From assembly GCA_963556255.1 (NCBI GenBank), contig OY744615.1, positions 11,428,115-11,492,114 of the forward strand: a stretch of DNA of 64,000 nt, written 5' to 3'. The DNA is from Allolobophora icterica (taxonomy: Eukaryota > Annelida > Clitellata > Crassiclitellata > Lumbricidae). Made by a program: the position numbers and the translations under genes. The notes beneath the pieces are model-generated. The model was not told where the DNA came from. It ran no database searches and saw only the letters and a list, made by a program, of their open reading frames with translations. Positions within the stretch are counted from its first letter, which is position 1, and each line of letters begins with the position of its first letter. Shown piece by piece: positions 25,932 through 40,061 of the stretch.

Positions 25932-27224
25932 GCCTCTGGCAGGGTGTAAAACTCGGACACTGGGAAATCGCGTTTCCGATGCAGATTTGATGAATTAGAG
26001 AAATTTTTCCAAAAACATTTTATGTCCGATTTGATGTTGGTGCATGGTATATCGTAGGAGATCGTGCTGTGATGTGATTTCTGCTTGGTAGAGGTGTTAA
26101 TCTGTCTTAGAATTTGAATTAGAGCAATTTTCGTAAAGATTTATTTGGCCTCTGGCAGGGTGTAAAACTCGGACACTGGGAAATCGCGTTTCCGATGCAG
26201 ATTTGATGAATTAGAGAAATTTTTTAAAAACATTTTATGTCCGATTTGATGTTGGTGCATGGTATATCGTAGGAGATCGTGCTGTGATATGATTTCTGCT
26301 TGGTAGAGGTGTTAATCTGTCTTAGAATTTGAATTAGAGCAATTTTCGTAAAAATTTACATGGCCTCTGGCAGGGTGTAAAACTCGGACACTGGGAAATC
26401 GCGTTTCCGATGCAGATTTGATGAATTAGAGAAATTTTTAAAAAACATTTTATGTCCGATTTGAAGTTGGTGCATGGTATATCGTAGGAGATCGTGCTGT
26501 GATATGATTTCTGCTTGGTAGAGGTGTTAATCTGCCTTAGAATTTGAATTAGAGCAATTCTCGTAAAGATTTATTTGGCCTCTGGCAGGGTGTAAAACTC
26601 GGACACTGGGAAATCGCGTTTCCGATGCAGATTTGATGAATTAGAGAAATTTTTCAAAAAACATTTTATGTCCGATTTGATGTTGGTGCATGGTATATCG
26701 TAGGAGATCGTGCTGTGATATGATTTCTGCTTGGTAGAGGTGTTAATCTGTCTTAGAATTTGAATTAGAGCAATTTTCGTAAAGATTTATTTGGCCTCTG
26801 GCAGGGTGTAAAACTCGGACACTGGGAAATCGCGTTTCCGATGCAGATTTGATGAATTAGAGAAATTTTTCAAAAAACATTTTATGTCCGATTTGATGTT
26901 GGTGCATGGTATATCGTAGGAAATCGTGCTGTGATATGATTTCTGCTTGGTAGAGGTGTTAATCTGTCTTAGAATTTGAATTAGAGCAATTTTCGTAAAG
27001 ATTTATTTGGCCTCTGGCAGGGTGTAAAACTCGGACACTGGGAAATCGCGTTTCCGATGCAGATTTGATGAATTAGAGAAATTTTTCAAAAACATTTTAT
27101 GTCCGATTTGATGTTGGTGCATGGTATATCGTAGGAAATCGTGCTGTGATATGATTTCTGCTTGGTAGAGGTGTTAATCTGTCTTAGAATTTGAATTAGA
27201 GCAATTTTCGTAAAAATTTATATG

Positions 27225-27420
27225 GCCTCTGGCAGGGTGTAAAAGACGGACACTTTGAAATCGCGTTTCCGATGCAGATTTGATGAATTAGAGAAATTTT
27301 TCAAAAACATTTTATGTCCGATTTGATGTTGGTGCATGGTATATCGTAGGAAATCGTGATGTGATATGATTTCTGCTTGGTAGAATTTGAAATAGAGCAA
27401 TTTTCGTAAAGATTTATTTG
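27225..27420 (+). repeat. K unit, 196 bp
   Basis: All K markers are present. It opens copy A5. Confidence 0.9.
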
Positions 27421-29142
27421 GCCTCTGGCAGGGTGTAAAACTCGGACACTGGGAAATCGCGTTTCCGATGCAGATTTGATGAATTAGAGAAATTTTTCAA
27501 AAAACATTTTATGTCCGATTTGATGTTGGTGCATGGTATATCGTAGGAGATCGTGCTGTGATATGATTTCTGCTTGGTAGAGGTGTTAATCTGTCTTAGA
27601 ATTTGAATTAGAGCAATTTTCGTAAAGATTTATTTGGCCTCTGGCAGGGTGTAAAACTCGGACACTGGGAAATCGCGTTTCCGATGCAGATTTGATGAAT
27701 TAGAGAAATTTTTCAAAAAACATTTTATGTCCGATTTGATGTTGGTGCATGGTATATCGTAGGAAATCGTGCTGTGATATGATTTCTGCTTGGTAGAGGT
27801 GTTAATCTGTCTTAGAATTTGAATTAGAGCAATTTTCGTAAAGATTTATTTGGCCTCTGGCAGGGTGTAAAACTCGGACACTGGGAAATCGCGTTTCCGA
27901 TGCAGATTTGATGAATTAGAGAAATTTTTCAAAAACATTTTATGTCCGATTTGATGTTGGTGCATGGTATATCGTAGGAAATCGTGCTGTGATATGATTT
28001 CTGCTTGGTAGAGGTGTTAATCTGTCTTAGAATTTGAATTAGAGCAATTTTCGTAAAAATTTATATGGCCTCTGGCAGGGTGTAAAAGTCGGACACTGGG
28101 AAATCGCGTTTCCGATGCAGATTTGATGAATTAGAGAAATTTTTCAAAAACAATTTATGTCCGATTTGATGTTGGTGCATGGTATATCGTAGGAAATCGT
28201 GCTGTGATATGATTTCTGCTTGGTAGAGGTGTTAATCTGTCTTAGAATTTGAATTAGAGCAATTTTCGTAAAGATTTATTTGGCCTCTGGCAGGGTGTTA
28301 AACTCGGACACTGGGAAATCGCGTTTCCGATGCAGATTTGATGAATTAGAGAAATTTAAAAAAAACATTTTATGTCCGATTTGATGTTGGTGCATTGTAT
28401 ATCGTAGGAAATCGTGCTGTGATATGATTTCTGCTTGGTAGAGGTGTAAATCTGTCTTAGAATTTGAATTAGAGCAATTTTCGTAAACATTTATATGGCC
28501 TCTGGCAGGGTGTAAAACTCGGACACTGGGAAATCGCGTTTCCGATGCAGATTTGATGAATTAGAGAAATTTTTAAAAAATATTTTATGTCCGATTTGAT
28601 GTTGGTGCATGGCATATCGTAGGAAATCGTGCTGTGATATGATTTCTGCTTGGTAGAGGTGTTAATCTGTCTTAGAATTTGAATTAGAGCAATTTTCGTA
28701 AAAATTTATATGGCCTCTGGCAGGGTGTAAAACTCGGACACTGGGAAATCGCGTTTCCGATGCAGATTTGATGAATTAGAGAAATTTTTCAAAAACATTT
28801 TATGTCCGATTTGATGTTGGTGCATGGTATATCGTAGGAAATCGTGCTGTGATATGATTTCTGCTTGGTAGAGGTGTTAATCTGTCTTAGAATTTGAATT
28901 AGAGCAATTTTCGTAAAAATTTATATGGCCTCTGGCAGGGTGTAAAAGTCGGACACTGGGAAATCGCGTTTCCGATGCAGATTTGATGAATTAGAGAAAT
29001 TTAAAAAAAACATTTTATGTCCGATTTGATGTTGGTGCATGGTATATCGTAGGAAATCGTGCTGTGATATGATTTCTGCTTGGTAGAGGTGTTAATCTGT
29101 CTTAGAATTTGAATTAGAGCAATTTTCGTAAAAATTTATATG

Positions 29143-29338
29143 GCCTCTGGCAGGTTGTAAAAGTCGGACACTGGGAAATCGCGTTTCCGATGCAGATTTG
29201 ATGAATTAGAGAAATTTTTCAAAAACATTTTATGTCCGATTTGATGTTGGTGCATGGTATATCGTAGGAAATCGTGATGTGATATGATTTCTGCTTGGTG
29301 GAATTTGAATTAGAGCAATTTTCGTAAAGATTTATTTG
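29143..29338 (+). repeat. V unit, 196 bp
   Basis: It matches the V at 7092 and sits in HOR position 10 of copy A5. Confidence 0.9.
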
Positions 29339-29769
29339 GCCTCTGGCAGGGTGTAAAACTCGGACACTGGGAAATCGCGTTTCCGATGCAGATTTGATGA
29401 ATTAGAGAAATTTTTCAAAAAACATTTTATGTCCGATTTGATGTTGGTGCATGGTATATCGTAGGAGATCGTGCTGTGATATGATTTCTGCTTGGTAGAG
29501 GTGTTAATCTGTCTTAGAATTTGAATTAGAGCAATTTTCGTAAAGATTTATTTGGCCTCTGGCAGGGTGTAAAACTCGGACACTGGGAAATCGCGTTTCC
29601 GATGCAGATTTGATGAATTAGAGAAATTTTTCAAAAACATTTTATGTCCGATTTGATGTTGGTGCATGGTATATCGTAGGAAATCGTGCTGTGATATGAT
29701 TTCTGCTTGGTAGAGGTGTTAATCTGTCTTAGAATTTGAATTAGAGCAATTTTCGTAAAAATTTATATG

Positions 29770-29984
29770 GCCTCTGGCAGGGTGTAAAAGTCGGACACTG
29801 GGAAATCGCGTTTCCGATGCAGATTTGATGAATTAGAGAAATTTTTCAAAAACATTTTATGTCCGATTTGATGTTGGTGCATTGTATATCGTAGGAAATC
29901 GTGCTGTGATATGATTTCTGCTTGGTAGAGGTGTAAATCTGTCTTAGAATTTGAATTAGAGCAATTTTCGTAAACATTTATATG
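29770..29984 (+). repeat. Hybrid monomer 13/14
   Basis: The aaagtcgg start is that of HOR unit 13. The gcattg, gtgtaaat and aaacatttatatgg 3' part is that of unit 14. The acattttatg junction, instead of caatttatg, puts the exchange point at or before the A/T hinge. Confidence 0.7.
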
Positions 29985-30199
29985 GCCTCTGGCAGGGTGT
30001 AAAACTCGGACACTGGGAAATCGCGTTTCCGATGCAGATTTGATGAATTAGAGAAATTTAAAAAAAATATTTTATGTCCGATTTGATGTTGGTGCATGGT
30101 ATATCGTAGGAAATCGTGCTGTGATATGATTTCTGCTTGGTAGAGGTGTTAATCTGTCTTAGAATTTGAATTAGAGCAATTTTCGTAAAAATTTATATG

Positions 30200-30402
30200 G
30201 CCTCTGGCAGGGTGTAAAACTCGGACACTGGGAAATCGCGTTTCCGATGCAGATTTGATGAATTAGAGAAATTTTTATGTCCGATTTGATGTTGGTGCAT
30301 GGTATATCGTAGGAAATCGTGCTGTGATATGATTTCTGCTTGGTAGAGGTGTTAATCTGTCTTAGAATTTGAATTAGAGCAATTTTCGTAAAGATTTATT
30401 TG
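30200..30402 (+). repeat. Short unit with altered 3' end, 203 bp
   Basis: The 12-bp deletion is present, but the unit ends in gatttatttgg and is followed by HOR unit 14 instead of unit 17. This is a short/13 hybrid marking the A5 rearrangement. Confidence 0.85.
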
Positions 30403-33400
30403 GCCTCTGGCAGGGTGTTAAACTCGGACACTGGGAAATCGCGTTTCCGATGCAGATTTGATGAATTAGAGAAATTTTAAAAAAACATTTTATGTCCGAT
30501 TTGATGTTGGTGCATTGTATATCGTAGGAAATCGTGCTGTGATATGATTTCTGCTTGGTAGAGGTGTAAATCTGTCTTAGAATTTGAATTAGAGCAATTT
30601 TCGTAAACATTTATATGGCCTCTGGCAGGGTGTAAAACTCGGACACTGGGAAATCGCGTTTCCGATGCAGATTTGATGAATTAGAGAAATTTAAAAAAAA
30701 TATTTTATGTCCGATTTGATGTTGGTGCATGGTATATCGTAGGAAATCGTGCTGTGATATGATTTCTGCTTGGTAGAGGTGTTAATCTGTCTTAGAATTT
30801 GAATTAGAGCAATTTTCGTAAAAATTTATATGGCCTCTGGCAGTGTGTAAAACTCGGACAGTGGGAAATCGCGTTTCCGATGCAGATTTGATGAATTAGA
30901 GAAATTTTTCAAAAACATTTTATGTCCGATTTGATGTTGGTGCATGGTATATCGTACGAAATCGTGCTGTGATATGATTTCTGCTTGGTAGAGGTGTAAA
31001 TCTGTCTTAGAATTTGAATTAGAGCAATTTTCGTAAAAATTTATATGGCCTCTGGCAGGGTGTAAAACTCGGACACTGGGAAATCGCGTTTCCGATGCAG
31101 ATTTGATGAATTAGAGAAATTTTTCAAAAAACATTTTATGTCCGATTTGATGTTGGTGCATGGTATATCGTAGGAGATCGTGCTGTGATATGATTTCTGC
31201 TTGATAGAGGTGTTAATCTGTCTTAGAATTTGAATTAGAGCAATTTTCGTAAAGATTTATTTGGCCTCTGGCAGGGTGTAAAACTCGGACACTGGGAAAT
31301 CGCGTTTCCGATGCAGATTTGATGAATTAGAGAAATTTTTCAAAAACATTTTATGTCCGATTTGATGTTGGTGCATGGTATATCGTAGGAAATCGTGCTG
31401 TGATATGATTTCTGCTTGGTAGAGGTGTTAATCTGTCTTAGAATTTGAATTAGAGCAATTTTCGTAAAAATTTATATGGCCTCTGGCAGGGTGTAAAACT
31501 CGGACACTGGGAAATCGCGTTTCCGATGCAGATTTGATGAATTAGAGAAATTTTTCAAAAACATTTTATGTCCGATTTGATGTTGGTGCATGGTATATCG
31601 TAGGAAATCGTGCTGTGATATGATTTCTGCTTGGTAGAGGTGTTAATCTGTCTTAGAATTTGAATTAGAGCAATTTTCGTAAAGATTTATTTGGCCTCTG
31701 GCAGGGTGTAAAACTCGGACACTGGGAAATCGCGTTTCCGATGCAGATTTGATGAATTAGAGAAATTTTTCAAAAAACATTTTATGTCCGATTTGATGTT
31801 GGTGCATGGTATATCGTAGGAGATCGTGCTGTGATATGATTTCTGCTTGGTAGAGGTGTTAATCTGTCTTAGAATTTGAATTAGAGCAATTTTCGTAAAG
31901 ATTTATTTGGCCTCTGGAAGGGTGTAAAACTCGGACACTGGGAAATCGCGTTTCCGATGCAGATTTGATGAATTAGAGAAATTTTTCAAAAAACATTTTA
32001 TGTCCGATTTGATGTTGGTGCATGGTATATCGTAGGAGATCGTGCTGTGATATGATTTCTGCTTGATAGAGGTGTTAATCTGTCTTAGAATTTGAATTAG
32101 AGCAATTTTCGTAAAGATTTATTTGGCCTCTGGCAGGGTGTAAAACTCGGACACTGGGAAATCGCGTTTCCGATGCAGATTTGATGAATTAGAGAAATTT
32201 TTCCAAAAACATTTTATGTCCGATTTGATGTTGGTGCATGGTATATCGTAGGAGATCGTGCTGTGATGTGATTTCTGCTTGGTAGAGGTGTTAATCTGTC
32301 TTAGAATTTGAATTAGAGCAATTTTCGTAAAGATTTATTTGGCCTCTGGCAGGGTGTAAAACTCGGACACTGGGAAATCGCGTTTCCGATGCAGATTTGA
32401 TGAATTAGAGAAATTTTTTAAAAACATTTTATGTCCGATTTGATGTTGGTGCATGGTATATCGTAGGAGATCGTGCTGTGATATGATTTCTGCTTGGTAG
32501 AGGTGTTAATCTGTCTTAGAATTTGAATTAGAGCAATTCTCGTAAAAATTTACATGGCCTCTGGCAGGGTGTAAAACTCGGACACTGGGAAATCGCGTTT
32601 CCGATGCAGATTTGATGAATTAGAGAAATTTTTAAAAAACATTTTATGTCCGATTTGAAGTTGGTGCATGGTATATCGTAGGAGATCGTGCTGTGATATG
32701 ATTTCTGCTTGGTAGAGGTGTTAATCTGCCTTAGAATTTGAATTAGAGCAATTCTCGTAAAGATTTATTTGGCCTCTGGCAGGGTGTAAAACTCGGACAC
32801 TGGGAAATCGCGTTTCCGATGCAGATTTGATGAATTAGAGAAATTTTTCAAAAAACATTTTATGTCCGATTTGATGTTGGTGCATGGTATATCGTAGGAG
32901 ATCGTGCTGTGATATGATTTCTGCTTGGTAGAGGTGTTAATCTGTCTTAGAATTTGAATTAGAGCAATTTTCGTAAAGATTTATTTGGCCTCTGGCAGGG
33001 TGTAAAACTCGGACACTGGGAAATCGCGTTTCCGATGCAGATTTGATGAATTAGAGAAATTTTTCAAAAAACATTTTATGTCCGATTTGATGTTGGTGCA
33101 TGGTATATCGTAGGAAATCGTGCTGTGATATGATTTCTGCTTGGTAGAGGTGTTAATCTGTCTTAGAATTTGAATTAGAGCAATTTTCGTAAAGATTTAT
33201 TTGGCCTCTGGCAGGGTGTAAAACTCGGACACTGGGAAATCGCGTTTCCGATGCAGATTTGATGAATTAGAGAAATTTTTCAAAAACATTTTATGTCCGA
33301 TTTGATGTTGGTGCATGGTATATCGTAGGAAATCGTGCTGTGATATGATTTCTGCTTGGTAGAGGTGTTAATCTGTCTTAGAATTTGAATTAGAGCAATT

Positions 33401-33418
33401 TTCGTAAAAATTTATATG

Positions 33419-33614
33419 GCCTCTGGCAGGGTGTAAAAGACGGACACTTTGAAATCGCGTTTCCGATGCAGATTTGATGAATTAGAGAAATTTTTCAAAA
33501 ACATTTTATGTCCGATTTGATGTTGGTGCATGGTATATCGTAGGAAATCGTGATGTGATATGATTTCTGCTTGGTAGAATTTGAAATAGAGCAATTTTCG
33601 TAAAGATTTATTTG
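33419..33614 (+). repeat. K unit, 196 bp
   Basis: All K markers are present. It opens copy A6 and is followed by the 2/22 hybrid instead of unit 2. Confidence 0.9.
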
Positions 33615-33830
33615 GCCTCTGGCAGGGTGTAAAACTCGGACACTGGGAAATCGCGTTTCCGATGCAGATTTGATGAATTAGAGAAATTTTTCAAAAAACA
33701 TTTTATGTCCGATTTGATGTTGGTGCATGGTATATCGTAGGAGATCGTGCTGTGATATGATTTCTGCTTGATAGAGGTGTTAATCTGTCTTAGAATTTGA
33801 ATTAGAGCAATTTTCGTAAAGATTTATTTG
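33615..33830 (+). repeat. Hybrid monomer 2/22
   Basis: The unit starts with ggcaggg like HOR unit 2 but carries ttgatag like unit 22, and it is followed by unit 23. The exchange removed twenty monomers. The same hybrid occurs at 38122. Confidence 0.65.
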
Positions 33831-35339
33831 GCCTCTGGCAGGGTGTAAAACTCGGACACTGGGAAATCGCGTTTCCGATGCAGATTTGATGAATTAGAGA
33901 AATTTTTCCAAAAACATTTTATGTCCGATTTGATGTTGGTGCATGGTATATCGTAGGAGATCGTGCTGTGATGTGATTTCTGCTTGGTAGAGGTGTTAAT
34001 CTGTCTTAGAATTTGAATTAGAGCAATTTTCGTAAAGATTTATTTGGCCTCTGGCAGGGTGTAAAACTCGGACACTGGGAAATCGCGTTTCCGATGCAGA
34101 TTTGATGAATTAGAGAAATTTTTTAAAAACATTTTATGTCCGATTTGATGTTGGTGCATGGTATATCGTAGGAGATCGTGCTGTGATATGATTTCTGCTT
34201 GGTAGAGGTGTTAATCTGTCTTAGAATTTGAATTAGAGCAATTCTCGTAAAAATTTACATGGCCTCTGGCAGGGTGTAAAACTCGGACACTGGGAAATCG
34301 CGTTTCCGATGCAGATTTGATGAATTAGAGAAATTTTTAAAAAACATTTTATGTCCGATTTGAAGTTGGTGCATGGTATATCGTAGGAGATCGTGCTGTG
34401 ATATGATTTCTGCTTGGTAGAGGTGTTAATCTGCCTTAGAATTTGAATTAGAGCAATTCTCGTAAAGATTTATTTGGCCTCTGGCAGGGTGTAAAACTCG
34501 GACACTGGGAAATCGCGTTTCCGATGCAGATTTGATGAATTAGAGAAATTTTTCAAAAAACATTTTATGTCCGATTTGATGTTGGTGCATGGTATATCGT
34601 AGGAGATCGTGCTGTGATATGATTTCTGCTTGGTAGAGGTGTTAATCTGTCTTAGAATTTGAATTAGAGCAATTTTCGTAAAGATTTATTTGGCCTCTGG
34701 CAGGGTGTAAAACTCGGACACTGGGAAATCGCGTTTCCGATGCAGATTTGATGAATTAGAGAAATTTTTCAAAAAACATTTTATGTCCGATTTGATGTTG
34801 GTGCATGGTATATCGTAGGAGATCGTGCTGTGATATGATTTCTGCTTGGTAGAGGTGTTAATCTGTCTTAGAATTTGAATTAGAGCAATTTTCGTAAAGA
34901 TTTATTTGGCCTCTGGCAGGGTGTAAAACTCGGACACTGGGAAATCGCGTTTCCGATGCAGATTTGATGAATTAGAGAAATTTTTCAAAAAACATTTTAT
35001 GTCCGATTTGATGTTGGTGCATGGTATATCGTAGGAAATCGTGCTGTGATATGATTTCTGCTTGGTAGAGGTGTTAATCTGTCTTAGAATTTGAATTAGA
35101 GCAATTTTCGTAAAGATTTATTTGGCCTCTGGCAGGGTGTAAAACTCGGACACTGGGAAATCGCGTTTCCGATGCAGATTTGATGAATTAGAGAAATTTT
35201 TCAAAAACATTTTATGTCCGATTTGATGTTGGTGCATGGTATATCGTAGGAAATCGTGCTGTGATATGATTTCTGCTTGGTAGAGGTGTTAATCTGTCTT
35301 AGAATTTGAATTAGAGCAATTTTCGTAAAAATTTATATG

Positions 35340-35554
35340 GCCTCTGGCAGGGTGTAAAAGACGGACACTTTGAAATCGCGTTTCCGATGCAGATTTGATG
35401 AATTAGAGAAATTTTTCAAAAACATTTTATGTCCGATTTGATGTTGGTGCATGGTATATCGTAGGAAATCGTGATGTGATATGATTTCTGCTTGGTAGAG
35501 GTGTTAATCTGTCTTAGAATTTGAATTAGAGCAATTTTCGTAAAGATTTATTTG
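35340..35554 (+). repeat. K-like hybrid without the deletion, 215 bp
   Basis: The 5' part has K markers (gacgg, cactttg, gatgtg) but the 19-bp segment is present and the end is gaattag. K sequence up to about unit position 155 is therefore joined to an ordinary 3' end. A crossover or gene-conversion tract ending between the gatgtg site and the deletion explains it. Confidence 0.85.
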
Positions 35555-37925
35555 GCCTCTGGCAGGGTGTAAAACTCGGACACTGGGAAATCGCGTTTCC
35601 GATGCAGATTTGATGAATTAGAGAAATTTTTCAAAAAACATTTTATGTCCGATTTGATGTTGGTGCATGGTATATCGTAGGAGATCGTGCTGTGATATGA
35701 TTTCTGCTTGATAGAGGTGTTAATCTGTCTTAGAATTTGAATTAGAGCAATTTTCGTAAAGATTTATTTGGCCTCTGGCAGGGTGTAAAACTCGGACACT
35801 GGGAAATCGCGTTTCCGATGCAGATTTGATGAATTAGAGAAATTTTTCAAAAACATTTTATGTCCGATTTGATGTTGGTGCATGGTATATCGTAGGAAAT
35901 CGTGCTGTGATATGATTTCTGCTTGGTAGAGGTGTTAATCTGTCTTAGAATTTGAATTAGAGCAATTTTCGTAAAAATTTATATGGCCTCTGGCAGGGTG
36001 TAAAACTCGGACACTGGGAAATCGCGTTTCCGATGCAGATTTGATGAATTAGAGAAATTTTTCAAAAACATTTTATGTCCGATTTGATGTTGGTGCATGG
36101 TATATCGTAGGAAATCGTGCTGTGATATGATTTCTGCTTGGTAGAGGTGTTAATCTGTCTTAGAATTTGAATTAGAGCAATTTTCGTAAAGATTTATTTG
36201 GCCTCTGGCAGGGTGTAAAACTCGGACACTGGGAAATCGCGTTTCCGATGCAGATTTGATGAATTAGAGAAATTTTTCAAAAAACATTTTATGTCCGATT
36301 TGATGTTGGTGCATGGTATATCGTAGGAGATCGTGCTGTGATATGATTTCTGCTTGGTAGAGGTGTTAATCTGTCTTAGAATTTGAATTAGAGCAATTTT
36401 CGTAAAGATTTATTTGGCCTCTGGAAGGGTGTAAAACTCGGACACTGGGAAATCGCGTTTCCGATGCAGATTTGATGAATTAGAGAAATTTTTCAAAAAA
36501 CATTTTATGTCCGATTTGATGTTGGTGCATGGTATATCGTAGGAGATCGTGCTGTGATATGATTTCTGCTTGATAGAGGTGTTAATCTGTCTTAGAATTT
36601 GAATTAGAGCAATTTTCGTAAAGATTTATTTGGCCTCTGGCAGGGTGTAAAACTCGGACACTGGGAAATCGCGTTTCCGATGCAGATTTGATGAATTAGA
36701 GAAATTTTTCCAAAAACATTTTATGTCCGATTTGATGTTGGTGCATGGTATATCGTAGGAGATCGTGCTGTGATGTGATTTCTGCTTGGTAGAGGTGTTA
36801 ATCTGTCTTAGAATTTGAATTAGAGCAATTTTCGTAAAGATTTATTTGGCCTCTGGCAGGGTGTAAAACTCGGACACTGGGAAATCGCGTTTCCGATGCA
36901 GATTTGATGAATTAGAGAAATTTTTTAAAAACATTTTATGTCCGATTTGATGTTGGTGCATGGTATATCGTAGGAGATCGTGCTGTGATATGATTTCTGC
37001 TTGGTAGAGGTGTTAATCTGTCTTAGAATTTGAATTAGAGCAATTCTCGTAAAAATTTACATGGCCTCTGGCAGGGTGTAAAACTCGGACACTGGGAAAT
37101 CGCGTTTCCGATGCAGATTTGATGAATTAGAGAAATTTTTAAAAAACATTTTATGTCCGATTTGAAGTTGGTGCATGGTATATCGTAGGAGATCGTGCTG
37201 TGATATGATTTCTGCTTGGTAGAGGTGTTAATCTGCCTTAGAATTTGAATTAGAGCAATTCTCGTAAAGATTTATTTGGCCTCTGGCAGGGTGTAAAACT
37301 CGGACACTGGGAAATCGCGTTTCCGATGCAGATTTGATGAATTAGAGAAATTTTTCAAAAAACATTTTATGTCCGATTTGATGTTGGTGCATGGTATATC
37401 GTAGGAGATCGTGCTGTGATATGATTTCTGCTTGGTAGAGGTGTTAATCTGTCTTAGAATTTGAATTAGAGCAATTTTCGTAAAGATTTATTTGGCCTCT
37501 GGCAGGGTGTAAAACTCGGACACTGGGAAATCGCGTTTCCGATGCAGATTTGATGAATTAGAGAAATTTTTCAAAAAACATTTTATGTCCGATTTGATGT
37601 TGGTGCATGGTATATCGTAGGAAATCGTGCTGTGATATGATTTCTGCTTGGTAGAGGTGTTAATCTGTCTTAGAATTTGAATTAGAGCAATTTTCGTAAA
37701 GATTTATTTGGCCTCTGGCAGGGTGTAAAACTCGGACACTGGGAAATCGCGTTTCCGATGCAGATTTGATGAATTAGAGAAATTTTTCAAAAACATTTTA
37801 TGTCCGATTTGATGTTGGTGCATGGTATATCGTAGGAAATCGTGCTGTGATATGATTTCTGCTTGGTAGAGGTGTTAATCTGTCTTAGAATTTGAATTAG
37901 AGCAATTTTCGTAAAAATTTATATG

Positions 37926-38121
37926 GCCTCTGGCAGGGTGTAAAAGACGGACACTTTGAAATCGCGTTTCCGATGCAGATTTGATGAATTAGAGAAATTT
38001 TTCAAAAACATTTTATGTCCGATTTGATGTTGGTGCATGGTATATCGTAGGAAATCGTGATGTGATATGATTTCTGCTTGGTAGAATTTGAAATAGAGCA
38101 ATTTTCGTAAAGATTTATTTG
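37926..38121 (+). repeat. K unit, 196 bp
   Basis: All K markers are present. It opens copy A7. Confidence 0.9.
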
Positions 38122-40061
38122 GCCTCTGGCAGGGTGTAAAACTCGGACACTGGGAAATCGCGTTTCCGATGCAGATTTGATGAATTAGAGAAATTTTTCA
38201 AAAAACATTTTATGTCCGATTTGATGTTGGTGCATGGTATATCGTAGGAGATCGTGCTGTGATATGATTTCTGCTTGATAGAGGTGTTAATCTGTCTTAG
38301 AATTTGAATTAGAGCAATTTTCGTAAAGATTTATTTGGCCTCTGGCAGGGTGTAAAACTCGGACACTGGGAAATCGCGTTTCCGATGCAGATTTGATGAA
38401 TTAGAGAAATTTTTCCAAAAACATTTTATGTCCGATTTGATGTTGGTGCATGGTATATCGTAGGAGATCGTGCTGTGATGTGATTTCTGCTTGGTAGAGG
38501 TGTTAATCTGTCTTAGAATTTGAATTAGAGCAATTTTCGTAAAGATTTATTTGGCCTCTGGCAGGGTGTAAAACTCGGACACTGGGAAATCGCGTTTCCG
38601 ATGCAGATTTGATGAATTAGAGAAATTTTTTAAAAACATTTTATGTCCGATTTGATGTTGGTGCATGGTATATCGTAGGAGATCGTGCTGTGATATGATT
38701 TCTGCTTGGTAGAGGTGTTAATCTGTCTTAGAATTTGAATTAGAGCAATTCTCGTAAAAATTTACATGGCCTCTGGCAGGGTGTAAAACTCGGACACTGG
38801 GAAATCGCGTTTCCGATGCAGATTTGATGAATTAGAGAAATTTTTAAAAAACATTTTATGTCCGATTTGAAGTTGGTGCATGGTATATCGTAGGAGATCG
38901 TGCTGTGATATGATTTCTGCTTGGTAGAGGTGTTAATCTGCCTTAGAATTTGAATTAGAGCAATTCTCGTAAAGATTTATTTGGCCTCTGGCAGGGTGTA
39001 AAACTCGGACACTGGGAAATCGCGTTTCCGATGCAGATTTGATGAATTAGAGAAATTTTTCAAAAAACATTTTATGTCCGATTTGATGTTGGTGCATGGT
39101 ATATCGTAGGAGATCGTGCTGTGATATGATTTCTGCTTGGTAGAGGTGTTAATCTGTCTTAGAATTTGAATTAGAGCAATTTTCGTAAAGATTTATTTGG
39201 CCTCTGGCAGGGTGTAAAACTCGGACACTGGGAAATCGCGTTTCCGATGCAGATTTGATGAATTAGAGAAATTTTTCAAAAAACATTTTATGTCCGATTT
39301 GATGTTGGTGCATGGTATATCGTAGGAGATCGTGCTGTGATATGATTTCTGCTTGGTAGAGGTGTTAATCTGTCTTAGAATTTGAATTAGAGCAATTTTC
39401 GTAAAGATTTATTTGGCCTCTGGCAGGGTGTAAAACTCGGACACTGGGAAATCGCGTTTCCGATGCAGATTTGATGAATTAGAGAAATTTTTCAAAAAAC
39501 ATTTTATGTCCGATTTGATGTTGGTGCATGGTATATCGTAGGAAATCGTGCTGTGATATGATTTCTGCTTGGTAGAGGTGTTAATCTGTCTTAGAATTTG
39601 AATTAGAGCAATTTTCGTAAAGATTTATTTGGCCTCTGGCAGGGTGTAAAACTCGGACACTGGGAAATCGCGTTTCCGATGCAGATTTGATGAATTAGAG
39701 AAATTTTTCAAAAACATTTTATGTCCGATTTGATGTTGGTGCATGGTATATCGTAGGAAATCGTGCTGTGATATGATTTCTGCTTGGTAGAGGTGTTAAT
39801 CTGTCTTAGAATTTGAATTAGAGCAATTTTCGTAAAAATTTATATGGCCTCTGGCAGGGTGTAAAAGTCGGACACTGGGAAATCGCGTTTCCGATGCAGA
39901 TTTGATGAATTAGAGAAATTTTTCAAAAACAATTTATGTCCGATTTGATGTTGGTGCATGGTATATCGTAGGAAATCGTGCTGTGATATGATTTCTGCTT
40001 GGTAGAGGTGTTAATCTGTCTTAGAATTTGAATTAGAGCAATTTTCGTAAAGATTTATTTG

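Larger units (their letters stand above)
20168..27224 (+). repeat. HOR copy A4, 33-mer
   Basis: This copy is 7,057 bp, which is 1,078 bp longer than canonical. The order is canonical through unit 22 (24638). The block of units 18-22 is then repeated (24854-25931) before units 23-28. Positions 20168-24853 also correspond to 40709-45394 at an offset of 20,541 bp. Confidence 0.85.
27225..33418 (+). repeat. HOR copy A5, 29-mer
   Basis: This copy is 6,194 bp. Units 1-12 are canonical, then the middle is reshuffled: a 13/14 hybrid (29770), unit 15 (29985), a short/13 hybrid (30200), unit 14 (30403), unit 15 (30618), unit 17 (30833), then units 18-28. Units 14-15 are therefore present twice, separated by a 203-bp short unit. 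Confidence 0.8.
33419..37925 (+). repeat. HOR copy A6, 21-mer
   Basis: This copy is 4,507 bp. K is followed directly by a 2/22 hybrid (33615), units 23-26, an extra copy of 26 (34693), units 27-28, a full-length K-like hybrid (35340), then units 18-28 (35555-37925). The first nine units recur at 37926-39846. Confidence 0.8.
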
